The notes: generated from the letters alone by a model not told the origin. DNA of 64,000 nt from Anaerolineales bacterium (GCA_015075725.1 JABTTV010000001.1:2108001-2172000), one strand, 5' to 3'. Positions 40,153 through 49,465 are shown, counted from the first letter of the stretch. Made by a program: numbers and translations.

Positions 40153-42225
40153 TTAGGGAGAATAGATCTGGAACTCATACTCTCCTGTGCCGGGGCTTGT
40201 ATCGCTTCCGACGATGATGGTGTATGTTCCATCTTCTTCAAAAGTTATTGTGTCCGGGTCGTCGCACGAAAGGCAGGTGTTGAAAAATTCATTTTCATCC
40301 GCATCTTCAAGCCGCCATTGGATCGAGTATCTCGTTTGGGGTGCGCTATGTATGGCAAACGCCACAGTTTGCCCGGCAGTTGCGGTAAATGTGTAAAGGT
40401 TTTGTGCGCCTGGTGAATCGATTGTGCCTGAAACGGTATCTCCGATTTCGATCTCGAAAGTTTGAGCTGCGGGGACATTCCAGATCACAATGGAATAAGC
40501 GCCAGTCCCATATTCAGTCCCACCTCCCACGGTGAGCGTGTATGTTCCTCCTCGGTCCATGGTGATAACACCTGGGTCACCACATTGCAGGCATGTCTCG
40601 AATAATATCGTCCCCGACTCGTCAATGAGACTCCAATTGATCGGACCACTTGTCAAGATCGCTTCGTTCATCTGGAAATATATGTCGTCTCCCGCTTCAG
40701 CATCGAATGTGTATACATCCCGTGCGCCGGGGCTTTCAATAAAGCCTGCTCCCACATCAGGCTGATCCCTTGTTATTTTCTCTCCAAATTCGATCCCAAA
40801 TTCCTCGGGCGGTGGCACTTCCCAGATCTGGAGCCAATATTCACCAACCCCTGCATTTTCCGGGTTGTAACTTCCAACTGTGAGAGTATATGTTCCGCCA
40901 AGAATTAAAGCCACCATGCCGGGGTCACCGCATTCCAAACAACTTGAAATGATATTTTTTTCTTCACTGTCTGTCAGAAACAGACTGATATTGTTATTGG
41001 TTTCAGGTTTTTGAACAATCCTTAGAAAGATCATCTCACCGGGTTCTGCGGTGAAGGTGTAGATATCCTGTGAGCCGGGCGACTCGATATTCCCAGCGCC
41101 TTCATCTGGTTCACCGTTCGATATCTCGTCCCCGATTTCGATCTCAAATAAATCTGCAGAGTTATTCCTGCTAGGGGATGGGAGTGCTCCCAGATTGAAC
41201 GCAAATATGGCAAGCCCGCCTATACCAACGATCAAACAGATCCCTGCCAGCAAATCGATCCATACCCCGCGTGCAGGTTTTTTGGGTGCATCCCTACTCT
41301 GCATTGCCGCGGTTGGTGGTGTGGATTTTTCTTTTTTGTTATAGTCTTCATACCGCAACGTCTTATCAGCATCAGTGGATATATTTTGAACAGTTTCACC
41401 CGCACTGAGAGCGCGCTTCCATGCGGTGATGAATTCAGTGGCGCTGCCAAAACGATCGTCAGGTGATTTGGCAAGCGCTTTGAGAATAACCTGTTCGATC
41501 TCCGGTGGTATATCTTTTTTGATCGTGGAGGGTGGAGGCAGGGGGGCATTTACATGTTTATAAATAACCGCCAATGGTGTATCTGCCATGAAAGGCACGC
41601 GTCCGGTCACCATTTCGTAGAGGATGATGCCGAGCGAATAGATATCCGAACGGCGATCAACAGGGTGACCTTGCGCCTGCTCCGGGCTGATGTAGGCGGG
41701 CGTACCCATGACCGTGTCTGTTTTCGTAAAGTGAGAGGTATCTTCCAGCAGTTTTGCAATGCCGAAATCGGTGAGAAAAAGATTGCCCTGCGAATCGATC
41801 AAGGCATTGGATGGTTTCAGGTCGCGGTGAATCACCCCACGACCGTGAGCATAGCTCAGGGCTTCTGCCAATTGTGTAAAGATACGGTCGATCTCATTCA
41901 ACGAGAGAGGGTGGGATTCGATCTTCTCCTTGAGAGTCCCTGCTTCAAGATAACGCATAACGAGATAGGAGATGCCGTCGCTTTCCCCTGAGTCGAAAAT
42001 GGGCAAAATATGTGGATGTTCAAGGTTGGCAATGATACGCGCCTCTTGTTGAAAGCGACCTGCAAATTCTTTATTATTTGCAAGATGATTTGGCAAGACT
42101 TTGATCGCTACATTACGATCCATGGATGCTTGATAGGCTTTATAGACGGTCGCCATTCCCCCTTCCCCGATCTGGCTTATGATACGATACGAGCCGAGCA
42201 TTTGTCCGGGCAGCAGGTTTTCCAT
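40153..42225 (-). CDS. membrane Ser/Thr protein kinase with three extracellular PPC-type domains
   Basis: A 690-residue protein from ATG 42225 (GAGAGG upstream). The PknB-type kinase domain (about 10-270) has IGEGGMATVYKAY, catalytic HRDLKPSNALI, DFGIAKLL and GTPAYISPEQA. One membrane segment (about 335-358) leads to three extracellular beta-sandwich repeats of the pre-peptidase C-terminal type, each with GAGNIESPGSQDIYTF-like and GGTYTLTVG-like strands. Each repeat also has a paired Cys motif: CLECGDPG, CLQCGDPG, CLSCDDPD. The pair could form a disulphide or bind metal, suggesting a redox- or metal-responsive sensor. PASTA domains are absent. It is transcribed toward mutS2. Confidence 0.9.
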   Translation of the reverse strand: MENLLPGQMLGSYRIISQIGEGGMATVYKAYQASMDRNVAIKVLPNHLANNKEFAGRFQQEARIIANLEHPHILPIFDSGESDGISYLVMRYLEAGTLKEKIESHPLSLNEIDRIFTQLAEALSYAHGRGVIHRDLKPSNALIDSQGNLFLTDFGIAKLLEDTSHFTKTDTVMGTPAYISPEQAQGHPVDRRSDIYSLGIILYEMVTGRVPFMADTPLAVIYKHVNAPLPPPSTIKKDIPPEIEQVILKALAKSPDDRFGSATEFITAWKRALSAGETVQNISTDADKTLRYEDYNKKEKSTPPTAAMQSRDAPKKPARGVWIDLLAGICLIVGIGGLAIFAFNLGALPSPSRNNSADLFEIEIGDEISNGEPDEGAGNIESPGSQDIYTFTAEPGEMIFLRIVQKPETNNNISLFLTDSEEKNIISSCLECGDPGMVALILGGTYTLTVGSYNPENAGVGEYWLQIWEVPPPEEFGIEFGEKITRDQPDVGAGFIESPGARDVYTFDAEAGDDIYFQMNEAILTSGPINWSLIDESGTILFETCLQCGDPGVITMDRGGTYTLTVGGGTEYGTGAYSIVIWNVPAAQTFEIEIGDTVSGTIDSPGAQNLYTFTATAGQTVAFAIHSAPQTRYSIQWRLEDADENEFFNTCLSCDDPDTITFEEDGTYTIIVGSDTSPGTGEYEFQIYSP

Positions 42226-42381
42226 TTTGCCTCTCCATGAGTCGAAACGGTCTTGAATCAAATATGATATTACTAGTCCAGTTTTCTATTCTACGACCAA
42301 TTGGCCTGGAATTCAACATAATGCTTATCTCGAATATTTCAGAAGGCTTTCAAAATTCATCCTAGAAACGAAGAGGTTTCC

Positions 42382-43155
42382 ATGAGACTCAAAGACAAAG
42401 TTGCCATCATCACCGGAGCGACATCCGGCATTGGCAAGGCAACGGCATTACGGTTCGCCGAGGAAGGCGCGGACCTGGTGGTCACGGGGCGGCGAGTCAG
42501 ACTGGGGAAAGCTGTCGAAGCGGAATGCAGGTCGAAGGGAGTCCGATGCGTTTTTGTAGAGGCGGATCACTCAAAGGTGGAAGACTGCCAGAGAGTCGTC
42601 GAAGCCGCGCTTAAGGAATTCAATCGCATCGATATTTTGTTCAACAATGCGGGCATCGTAACGAAGGGAACGGCAGAGACGACGAGCGAGGAAGTATGGA
42701 AGGAAACTTTCGACGTCAATGTGACAGCCGTTTGGCGCATGAGCAGATTGGCGCTGCCGCACATGAAAAAGCAGGGCGGCGGGGTGATCGTCAATAACGG
42801 TTCGGATTGGTCGGTGGTGGCGGGCAGGGATGCGTTCCCGTACATCATGAGCAAAGGCGCGGTGGGGATGATGACAAAGGCGATGGCGCTCGATTTTGCG
42901 CGGGATGGGATTCGCGTAAATGCGGTCTGCCCCGGCGATACGTTCGTGGACCGTTGGATGGAGAAAGGATATTTCGAAGGATCGGACCCTGTGACGCTGG
43001 AAGAGGCGATCAAAGAGTCGAGCGCTTATATCCCAATGGGACGGTTCGGAAAACCCGAAGAGATCGCAAGTGCGGTTCTGTTTCTAGCTTCGGATGAGTC
43101 TTCGTTCGTGACAGGCCATCTTCTGTTGGTGGATGGCGGCAATACGGCGCAGTGA
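42382..43155 (+). CDS. classical short-chain dehydrogenase/reductase
   Basis: A 257-residue classical SDR. TGATSGIGKATAL (residues 11-23) binds the cofactor, VVTGRRVR at the second strand has Arg residues that favour NADP, and NNAGIV is present. The catalytic tetrad is Asn, Ser in NNGSDWS, and YIMSKGAVG (Tyr and Lys). RVNAVCPGDTFVD and LLVDGGNTAQ are standard end blocks. Substrate is unknown. A ribosome site (AAGAGG) precedes the ATG, and a terminator follows the stop. Confidence 0.9.
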   Translation: MRLKDKVAIITGATSGIGKATALRFAEEGADLVVTGRRVRLGKAVEAECRSKGVRCVFVEADHSKVEDCQRVVEAALKEFNRIDILFNNAGIVTKGTAETTSEEVWKETFDVNVTAVWRMSRLALPHMKKQGGGVIVNNGSDWSVVAGRDAFPYIMSKGAVGMMTKAMALDFARDGIRVNAVCPGDTFVDRWMEKGYFEGSDPVTLEEAIKESSAYIPMGRFGKPEEIASAVLFLASDESSFVTGHLLLVDGGNTAQ

Positions 43156-43169
43156 TAAAATCATTTTGC

Positions 43170-43198
43170 AGGTCAGGTTTTTAGCCTGACCTATTTTT
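43170..43198 (+). terminator. intrinsic terminator after the SDR gene
   Basis: AGGTCAGG and CCTGACCT around a 7-base loop, then ATTTTTG. The arms belong to the AGGTC/GACCT repeat type also seen at 15343. Confidence 0.75.
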
Positions 43199-43244
43199 GA
43201 ATGTGGATGAATGGCGGGTTTTAGACTCGCCCTACGGAGATTCG

Positions 43245-44741
43245 ATGCAAAGGAAAATCATCATAGCGCTTATCGCACTTGGTTTGCTGGCTGGTGCGAT
43301 TTACATGACCACAAACACGCGCTTCTTTAAGGACTCGCCCAATATCATCATCGTACTCACCGACGACATGGACCTGATGTTGATGCCGTACATGCCGAAG
43401 ACAAATCAACTCATCGGTGAACAAGGCGCGACATTGGATAATTTTTTCGTCACAACGCCGATTTGCTGCCCGTCGCGCGCGTCCATCCTGCGCGGGCAAT
43501 ATGCCCACAACACCGACATCCTGCAAAACTCGCCCGGCTTTGCGCGCTTCTATAAATTGGATGAGGAAAAAGATACATTGAACGTCTGGCTTCAGAAGGC
43601 GGGATATCGAACCGCCTTGTTCGGAAAATATCTCAATAATTACCCGGTCAACGCCGGGAGGAATTACGTCCCGCCCGGCTGGACGGATTGGGCGGCTTTC
43701 CTCGGCAACCGCTATGAAGGAAATTTTTTCTACAACTACATCATGAACGATAATGGAACGTTGGTGGAATACGGCGACTCGCCGGGCGATTACAGCACCG
43801 ATGTGATTCTGGAAAAATCTCTCACGTTCATCGAACACAGCGTCGAAGCTGAATCTCCCTTTTTCCTTTTCGTTTCGGTGTACGCGCCTCATGGACCGGC
43901 GATTCCTGCTCCGCGCCATCGGGATTTATTCCCCGACCTGACCTATCCTAAGAAACCCTCATTCGATGAAGAAGACCTGAGCGACAAGCCGCAGTTGATT
44001 CAAACCCTGGCGGATTCCGGCGACGAGTTCGATGGGGACGACGCGAACGGTTATTTTCGGGCGCGTGCCCGCTCCCTGCAGGCGGTGGACGAATTGGTGG
44101 AAACGCTGGTGACAACTCTCGAACAAAACGGGGAGTTGGAAAATACCTACATCATCTTCACGTCCGACAACGGCTTTCGCCTCGGCGAACATGGGCTTTC
44201 CTCAGGCAAAGGTACGGCGTATGAAGAAGATATCCGGGTACCGTTCATGATTCGAGGTCCGGGCATCGAACCGGGGATTCTTGTCTCGCGCATGACCGCC
44301 AACATCGACATCGCTTACACCGTCGCGGACATCGCCGGAGTCGAACCTCCATTCTTCATGGACGGACGTTCTTTTTTGCCGCTCTTATCTGGCAAAGAAG
44401 TACCATGGCGGGATGGTTTATTGCTGGAGTTCGGTTATATTGTCGAGGAAGAATCTCCCGACGCGTTGGGCGATTTGGAAACCGATAACGCTCTCGTCGG
44501 CGTAAAGGGCGGAGCTTTCCGCGGGATACGCGGCGAAGATTACGTCTATGTGGAATATGCCAACGGCGAGATCGAGTTCTATGATTTGAGCGCAGACCCG
44601 TATCAGTTGGAGAATCTTTTCGGGCGTTTGAGCGCGGAGACCCTGGAAGCGCTCCATGCCAAGCTGGAAGCGTTGAAATATTGCGAAGATAAATCCTGCC
44701 GCGAGTTGGATATGGATTTGAAGATCGAATTTTATAAATAG
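43245..44741 (+). CDS. exported or membrane-anchored type I sulfatase
   Basis: A 498-residue sulfatase from ATG 43245 (GGAG 5 bases upstream). An N-terminal hydrophobic segment (residues 5-21) is followed directly by PNIIIVLTDDMD with the metal-binding Asp pair. CCPSRAS puts the residue converted to formylglycine at C74 (C-x-P-S-R). FTSDNGFRLGEHGL has further metal ligands, and KGTAYEEDIRVPFMIRGPG is the distal block. Substrates are sulfate esters of glycans or arylsulfates. Its ribosome site sits in the right end of a repeat (GTAGGGCGAGTC type), which could influence expression. A maturation enzyme is not in the window. Confidence 0.92.
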   Translation: MQRKIIIALIALGLLAGAIYMTTNTRFFKDSPNIIIVLTDDMDLMLMPYMPKTNQLIGEQGATLDNFFVTTPICCPSRASILRGQYAHNTDILQNSPGFARFYKLDEEKDTLNVWLQKAGYRTALFGKYLNNYPVNAGRNYVPPGWTDWAAFLGNRYEGNFFYNYIMNDNGTLVEYGDSPGDYSTDVILEKSLTFIEHSVEAESPFFLFVSVYAPHGPAIPAPRHRDLFPDLTYPKKPSFDEEDLSDKPQLIQTLADSGDEFDGDDANGYFRARARSLQAVDELVETLVTTLEQNGELENTYIIFTSDNGFRLGEHGLSSGKGTAYEEDIRVPFMIRGPGIEPGILVSRMTANIDIAYTVADIAGVEPPFFMDGRSFLPLLSGKEVPWRDGLLLEFGYIVEEESPDALGDLETDNALVGVKGGAFRGIRGEDYVYVEYANGEIEFYDLSADPYQLENLFGRLSAETLEALHAKLEALKYCEDKSCRELDMDLKIEFYK

Positions 44742-44750
44742 GGAGAACGT

Positions 44751-45407
44751 ATGATCGTCGTTTCAGATATGATGGGAACCCTCACCACCGGTTCGCCTTA
44801 TCTCGGAGTGGTGGACTGGGTCAAGCACAATCAAAGCAGTCTGCGCGCGAATTGGTATAAATTATCGGTGACGCCTTCGTACCTGCTTGCCAAACGCGGA
44901 ATCATCGACTGGCAGGAATGGGGACAGAGGTTGATGATCGACAGCCTTGGTTACATCCGGAACGCCACGCCGGAAGTGATTGCTCAGGTCGCGGAGTGGC
45001 TGGTCGAGAAGGACTTGTGGATGAAACGCCGCGAAGATGTGATCGCTCGCCTTGTCGCGCATCGGGAAGCGGGCGCGAAGGTGTACATCGCCTCCAGCGT
45101 GGTGGAACCGTTCATCGAACCCTTTGCCCGCCGCATCGGCGCGGAGGTGATCGGAACACCGGTTGAAATTGTGAACGGAAAGTTACAATTGGTCGACGGG
45201 TTGGCGGCGAACGAGAAAAAGATCGAACAGGTATTGAGCCGCCTCGGCGTGGATAAGGTGGATGTCGCTTACGGCGATACGATCCTCGATGTGCCCATGC
45301 TGGAAAAGGCTGACCATCCTGTGGCGGTTTACCCTGATGCGAAACTTAAGGCGATTGCAACAGAACGCGGCTGGGAAATCCTTGGAGATACGCCCTGGTA
45401 TGAATAA
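44751..45407 (+). CDS. HAD superfamily phosphatase (HAD-IB type)
   Basis: A 218-residue HAD protein. VVSDMMGTLTTGSP is motif I, with Asp at the nucleophile position but Met-Met in place of the usual DxD spacing. YIASSVVEPFIEPFARRIGAE is motif II with the small serine block, and DVAYGDTILDVPMLEKAD is motif IV. The helical cap (about 20-100) resembles phosphoserine-phosphatase-like HAD-IB enzymes. The second Asp of motif I (D-x-D) is not visible, so phosphatase activity is uncertain. GGAG precedes the ATG, 9 bases after the sulfatase stop, so both are likely cotranscribed. Confidence 0.8.
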   Translation: MIVVSDMMGTLTTGSPYLGVVDWVKHNQSSLRANWYKLSVTPSYLLAKRGIIDWQEWGQRLMIDSLGYIRNATPEVIAQVAEWLVEKDLWMKRREDVIARLVAHREAGAKVYIASSVVEPFIEPFARRIGAEVIGTPVEIVNGKLQLVDGLAANEKKIEQVLSRLGVDKVDVAYGDTILDVPMLEKADHPVAVYPDAKLKAIATERGWEILGDTPWYE

Positions 45408-45413
45408 AGACTG

Positions 45414-45499
45414 TGTCATTGCGGGGAGGCAGAGCCCGACGAAGCAATCTAATGAGTTAGCGTTGGAGATTGCTTCGAGCTGACACCCTCGCAATGACA
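45414..45499. repeat. dispersed TGTCATTGCGGGG palindromic element, copy 3
   Basis: TGTCATTGCGGGG and CTCGCAATGACA ends with inner GAAGCAATCT and AGATTGCTTC. It lies between the HAD and acetolactate decarboxylase genes and closely resembles the element at 33054. Confidence 0.75.
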
Positions 45500-45518
45500 A
45501 ATCGAGAGGAAAACCGAA

Positions 45519-46262
45519 ATGGAACGGACGACCATTCGCAGGTCCAGAAAGAGGCGGGCGGAGAATAAGATCTATTTATGCGCGCCGGTTAATTCACTGG
45601 TCGAAGGCATTTACGAGCAGAACATCCCATTCCATGAAATCAGGAAACACGGCGATATGGGTCTGGGCACGTTCAACGACCTGGACGGCGAGATGATGAT
45701 GGTGGATGGCGAGGTCTACCGCGTCGGGTCGGACGGAAAGGTCAACCTGATCACCGACGACGATACATGCACACCTTTCGCATGTGTGACGTTCTTCCAG
45801 CCTGCCAGTGAAGAGACGCTCGAAGAGGAAATGGCGTACGAACAATTCCTGCAATGGATGATGGAGTTGATGCCTTCGCCGAATATCTTTTACGCGTTTC
45901 GTATCACAGGCGATTTCGCCTATGTGCGCACGCGCTCGGTGCCGAAACAGGAGAATTACCGTCCGCTGGTGGAGGTGGCGAAGGAACAGCCGACCTTCGA
46001 GTTCCATGATGTCAGCGGCAGGATGGTCGGATTTTATACGCCTTCGTTCGTTGCTTCGCTGAGCGTGCCGGGTGTGCATTTGCATTTCCTTACTGAAGAT
46101 AGGGCAAGCGGCGGTCATTTGCTCGAATGCAAACCGCGCAGAGTCAAAGTGGAACTGCAATATCTTTACACGGTGGAGCTGTCCCTGCCTGTGAACCTCG
46201 ATTACCTGACATGGGATTTCCAGCGTGACATCGGCAGGGACCTGGACAAGGCAGAGAAATAG
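45519..46262 (+). CDS. budA: alpha-acetolactate decarboxylase
   Basis: A 247-residue protein with the family pattern: HGDMGLGTFNDLDGEMMMVDG (cited here in two parts, residues 44-64), TRSVPKQENYRPL and the zinc-binding HLHFL (H187, H189) with GGHLLE (H200). It converts acetolactate to acetoin, diverting pyruvate-derived carbon from branched-chain amino-acid synthesis to neutral products. No acetolactate synthase or acetoin reductase lies next to it. AGAGGA lies 8 bases before the ATG. The first 15 residues are very basic (TTIRRSRKRR), which is unusual for the family. Confidence 0.9.
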   Translation: MERTTIRRSRKRRAENKIYLCAPVNSLVEGIYEQNIPFHEIRKHGDMGLGTFNDLDGEMMMVDGEVYRVGSDGKVNLITDDDTCTPFACVTFFQPASEETLEEEMAYEQFLQWMMELMPSPNIFYAFRITGDFAYVRTRSVPKQENYRPLVEVAKEQPTFEFHDVSGRMVGFYTPSFVASLSVPGVHLHFLTEDRASGGHLLECKPRRVKVELQYLYTVELSLPVNLDYLTWDFQRDIGRDLDKAEK

Positions 46263-46271
46263 GAGACCATC

Positions 46272-46751
46272 ATGCGAAAACCAAACTGGATTGTGATCGG
46301 AATTTTGTTCGGCGTTAGTTTGTTCATCAGCTTTATCTTTTTCATGGCCGCGGTCGGCGCGTTCTTGCCCTCCATCAATCAGATTTCACGTCCCCTGCTG
46401 TGCGATGGCGAATACAACATTGAGACGACGCGATATTCGCCCCGTCCCGGTGAGACGGTCTGGTCGAACAATATCTATTGCGACGATAAGGACATCACAT
46501 TTCCGTCTGTGATGCTTACCGGGTTGATCATCACGCTCGTCATCTTTGTGATCCTGGCATTCCGAAGCCGGGATCATCTTTTGCATTCCAAAGACTTCGG
46601 CGCGTTGGTAAAGGATATGCAACGGACGAAAAAATCCGGCGGGAAGACCGCCCTCGAGCGGATGGCTGAACTCAGGGAATTGCGGGATGACAACCTCATA
46701 TCGCAAGTGGAATACGAACGTAAAAAAGACGAGATCATGAAGGAGTTATGA
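46272..46751 (+). CDS. two-segment membrane protein with C-terminal SHOCT domain
   Basis: A 159-residue protein with membrane segments at about 7-31 and 76-95, an extracytoplasmic loop with two Cys (C44 and C70), and a cytoplasmic tail. The tail ends in LRELRDDNLISQVEYERKKDEI, a SHOCT motif. SHOCT tails occur on many unrelated proteins and probably mediate oligomerisation. Function is unknown. Its stop overlaps the start of the next gene by one base, so the pair is translationally coupled. Confidence 0.75.
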   Translation: MRKPNWIVIGILFGVSLFISFIFFMAAVGAFLPSINQISRPLLCDGEYNIETTRYSPRPGETVWSNNIYCDDKDITFPSVMLTGLIITLVIFVILAFRSRDHLLHSKDFGALVKDMQRTKKSGGKTALERMAELRELRDDNLISQVEYERKKDEIMKEL

Positions 46752-47191
46752 TGCATAAATTCGATGAATTCATTCATAAGGAACTTGCGCCTCACCTCGA
46801 CGCCGGAGAGGGGATCGAGCTGACAGGCTTTCTCTTCACCAAATCCTTGAGAGGCGTTGTCCTTTCCGGCGGTTTGAGCTTGATCGGTGACGGATATTTT
46901 TTCGCCGCCCTGACCCCAAAACGGATGTTCATCATGGCAACTGAAATGGGATTCGCCTCGCTGAAAATGGAAAACAAAGGGTTGAGCGATATTCCCTATA
47001 CGGAGATTAAATCCATTAAACCGAGTGGGTTCATCAACCAAAAGATGATCGCCATCGAACTCAAAGACGGCAGGTCCTTCGTCTTCCGTTTGAACACGCT
47101 GGCGACGCATTATGCCTCGGGACAGAAGCAGTTCATCGAAACATTGCTCCGCTTTCACCAATCCGCGGGCGGAATTGGGACCTCATCATGA
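46751..47191 (+). CDS. PH-like domain protein, coupled to the SHOCT protein
   Basis: A 146-residue soluble protein from the second ATG (AGGAG 5 bases upstream). The region FFAALTPKRMFIMATEMGFA to FRLNTLATHYASG resembles bacterial PH-like domains (YTEIKSIKPS as a strand-turn). Such domains occur near membrane proteins with SHOCT tails. No catalytic motif is seen. Its last two codons overlap the glycosyltransferase start by 4 bases, so 46272 to 48351 is one operon. Confidence 0.6.
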   Translation: MHKFDEFIHKELAPHLDAGEGIELTGFLFTKSLRGVVLSGGLSLIGDGYFFAALTPKRMFIMATEMGFASLKMENKGLSDIPYTEIKSIKPSGFINQKMIAIELKDGRSFVFRLNTLATHYASGQKQFIETLLRFHQSAGGIGTSS

Positions 47192-48351
47192 ACGACAGGA
47201 TCGCACTTCCCAAATTTCACTGGACAACCTGGCTTCTGATCGTTTTTTTGTTCGTCTACATCGTGTTCGGCATCAGCGCCGAAATCCATTTCTTCGACAG
47301 CCACCCCCTGCCCGAGAGCCTCCTTGGAGATTACAAGATCTACAAGACGGCCCTGAAGGAAGCGCTGGCAGGCGAAAGCCCCTACCAGCGCGGATTTCGC
47401 TATCCGCCCCCGGCGCTGCTTATCATAAATTTTTTCTATGCCGTCCCCGAACCGTATCTGCAGATCTCCTTCTACACCGCTGTCAATATATTTCTTCTGT
47501 TGCTCACCGCATACGGAGTGGCGTGGTATTACAAGATCGACATCCGCTCGATGTGGTATTGGTTTCCACTCGTCTTGTTCTTTGGTCCCACTCTCGAACA
47601 GATGCACATGGGGCAGATCAATGTCATCACCATGTTCGGCATCTTTCTGATGTTCTTTGCGGCGTCGTCCTATCCGATCCTTGCCGGGTTGGGACTCAGC
47701 GTGGCGGTCATCACAAAAGTCACACCTGCGGTTTTTTTCCTTTACCTGCTCGTCGATAAGAAGTACCGTGCCATCGGGTACACAATACTTTTTCTAATCA
47801 TTTTCTCGGTGTTTTCCTGGCTGCGATACGGGTTCGAGCCGTTCCCCGCCTATCTGGGCACGTTTGCCGATATCCTCGATAATTTTCCCACCAGCGCGAA
47901 CGCCCAATCCCTCGTATCCAAATTGGTGCGGAACGACCTCCTACCAGACTATCTTGAGATCGACCCCGCGCCTGTTCAGCGTGGCTTGAGTATCTATTTT
48001 GGGGGCGTCTTCCTGTTGAGTGCGTGCGCGGCGTGGTTCGCAAAAAAGAAAGAGCCCTTGTTCATCATCCTTTGCATCGGGAGCATGCTCGCTCCGAACC
48101 TGATCTGGTATCACCATTACGTTTTCTATCTCCTGCCCCTGTTCGTATGGATGGCATGGAGCGGAATGAACAAATATGTGGTCGCCTGGTCGCTGTTCGG
48201 CTTGTTCATCGCCCAGGTGGATCGCTGGGCATTAACCACTGGTCTGTTGATCCATCTCTTCGGACACTTGTCCATTATTTATCTGCTCGTCCAACAATGG
48301 ACCGGATACTTTCGCGAAAGACCCCCGGCTCAAGCTAAACCTGCGGCTTGA
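47188..48351 (+). CDS. GT87-like polytopic glycosyltransferase (DUF2029)
   Basis: A 387-residue protein with about ten membrane segments starting at residues 12-28. The first external loop has GDYKIYKTALKEALAGESPYQ with the conserved acidic residue and the pattern RYPPPALLIIN, typical of DUF2029/GT87 polyprenyl-phosphate-mannose mannosyltransferases. These enzymes use lipid-linked sugars outside the membrane. Start overlaps the previous gene by 4 bases. It ends 7 bases from a convergent glycosyltransferase, with no clear terminator between them. Role probably in surface glycolipid or polysaccharide assembly. Confidence 0.8.
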   Translation: MNDRIALPKFHWTTWLLIVFLFVYIVFGISAEIHFFDSHPLPESLLGDYKIYKTALKEALAGESPYQRGFRYPPPALLIINFFYAVPEPYLQISFYTAVNIFLLLLTAYGVAWYYKIDIRSMWYWFPLVLFFGPTLEQMHMGQINVITMFGIFLMFFAASSYPILAGLGLSVAVITKVTPAVFFLYLLVDKKYRAIGYTILFLIIFSVFSWLRYGFEPFPAYLGTFADILDNFPTSANAQSLVSKLVRNDLLPDYLEIDPAPVQRGLSIYFGGVFLLSACAAWFAKKKEPLFIILCIGSMLAPNLIWYHHYVFYLLPLFVWMAWSGMNKYVVAWSLFGLFIAQVDRWALTTGLLIHLFGHLSIIYLLVQQWTGYFRERPPAQAKPAA

Positions 48352-48358
48352 ATCCTGA

Positions 48359-49459
48359 TCACGTGAGCGAATTCAACGCCCGGATGAAAATCTCAGCCAT
48401 CTTCTGGATATTGATCTCTTCCGAAACGATCCGGAACGATTCCTTCCCCATCTCCCGCAAACGCGCTGTGTCCGACAGCGCGTTTTTCATTGTCGAAACC
48501 AGCGCGCTGTAATTCTCCGGTTCGATCTGCCAGCCGTTCTTTTCTCGAACCAGATCATCTTGCGTTCCATCCCCTTTTGCGACAATGACCGGCAAACCAT
48601 AACTCATCGCCTCTTGGACGGCGAGCCCGCCCGTGCCGGGTAGAACAAAAAGGTCAGCCTGCTCGAAATATGGTTTCAATTCCACGCCGTGTTTCGCGCC
48701 GATGAACTCCGCGGATGGATAGACTTCGCTTGCCAGGGTTTGCAGCGAGTCTCGTTCGGGTCCGTCCCCGACGATGAGCAAACGCGGTTGCGATTCCATT
48801 TCCGCACAGGCGCGTAATAACGAATCAACGCGTTTTCTGGCTTGTAGTCTGCCGACAAATAATAGGGTTGGTCGAAGGCGTTGCCCTGTCTGGCGAAACA
48901 GTGTCGAAGGATTAAAGATCGATGGTCGGCTTGGTATGGGAGATGTAGGAGCAGGTGACACTGAATTGTGCGCCACAAATATCTTCTCACGCGGAAAGCC
49001 AAGCGCCGCATACTCGTCCGCGCCGCGCTGACTGTACGCGATCATCCCGTCGAATTGACGGACGAAGCGTTTCCAAAGTTCACTACGTTTTGGCGCTCCC
49101 AAGCCCCAGCCGAGGACTTTTCGTCCGCGTTTGTGCATCCAGCTTACGGCGGAGGGGGAGGCGAGATAGCGCGGATTGGCTTCCATGATCAACGCATCGG
49201 GATTCCAATCTTCGAGCCAGCGAATGAATCCGCGCTGAAAGCAAAGATACAGCGAACCGCCGAACAGGTGAAGATTATCCGCCGTCACGCGTTTTGCGGT
49301 TTGCGTTTCCCCATCGATGATCATCTCTGCGCGACGGGCTCTTCCGGCAAACAGACTCAACCCGCTTTTGCAATGACTTGCGAGCAGGTCAAAGAACGGG
49401 ACTCGATAAGACGGCAGGACGCGCTGTTGCAAACCCAGTTTGCCGGGGAACCCGTTCAT
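48359..49459 (-). CDS. family 4 glycosyltransferase
   Basis: A 366-residue GT-B enzyme. The donor domain shows LLFVGRLQARKRVDSLLRA, LLIVGDGPERDSL and FVLPGTGGLAVQEAMSYGLPVI with the Glu of the EX7E region. The N-terminal acceptor half is shorter than usual. Residues about 180-205 (APTSPIPSRPSIFNPSTLF) look inserted relative to family and come from a DNA stretch with repeat-like TCGAAGG blocks. Nucleotide-sugar donor unknown. It precedes a small NTF2-like gene's end and another GT4 gene on the same strand, forming a small surface-sugar group. Confidence 0.85.
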   Translation of the reverse strand: MNGFPGKLGLQQRVLPSYRVPFFDLLASHCKSGLSLFAGRARRAEMIIDGETQTAKRVTADNLHLFGGSLYLCFQRGFIRWLEDWNPDALIMEANPRYLASPSAVSWMHKRGRKVLGWGLGAPKRSELWKRFVRQFDGMIAYSQRGADEYAALGFPREKIFVAHNSVSPAPTSPIPSRPSIFNPSTLFRQTGQRLRPTLLFVGRLQARKRVDSLLRACAEMESQPRLLIVGDGPERDSLQTLASEVYPSAEFIGAKHGVELKPYFEQADLFVLPGTGGLAVQEAMSYGLPVIVAKGDGTQDDLVREKNGWQIEPENYSALVSTMKNALSDTARLREMGKESFRIVSEEINIQKMAEIFIRALNSLT

Positions 49460-49465
49460 TGCGCC

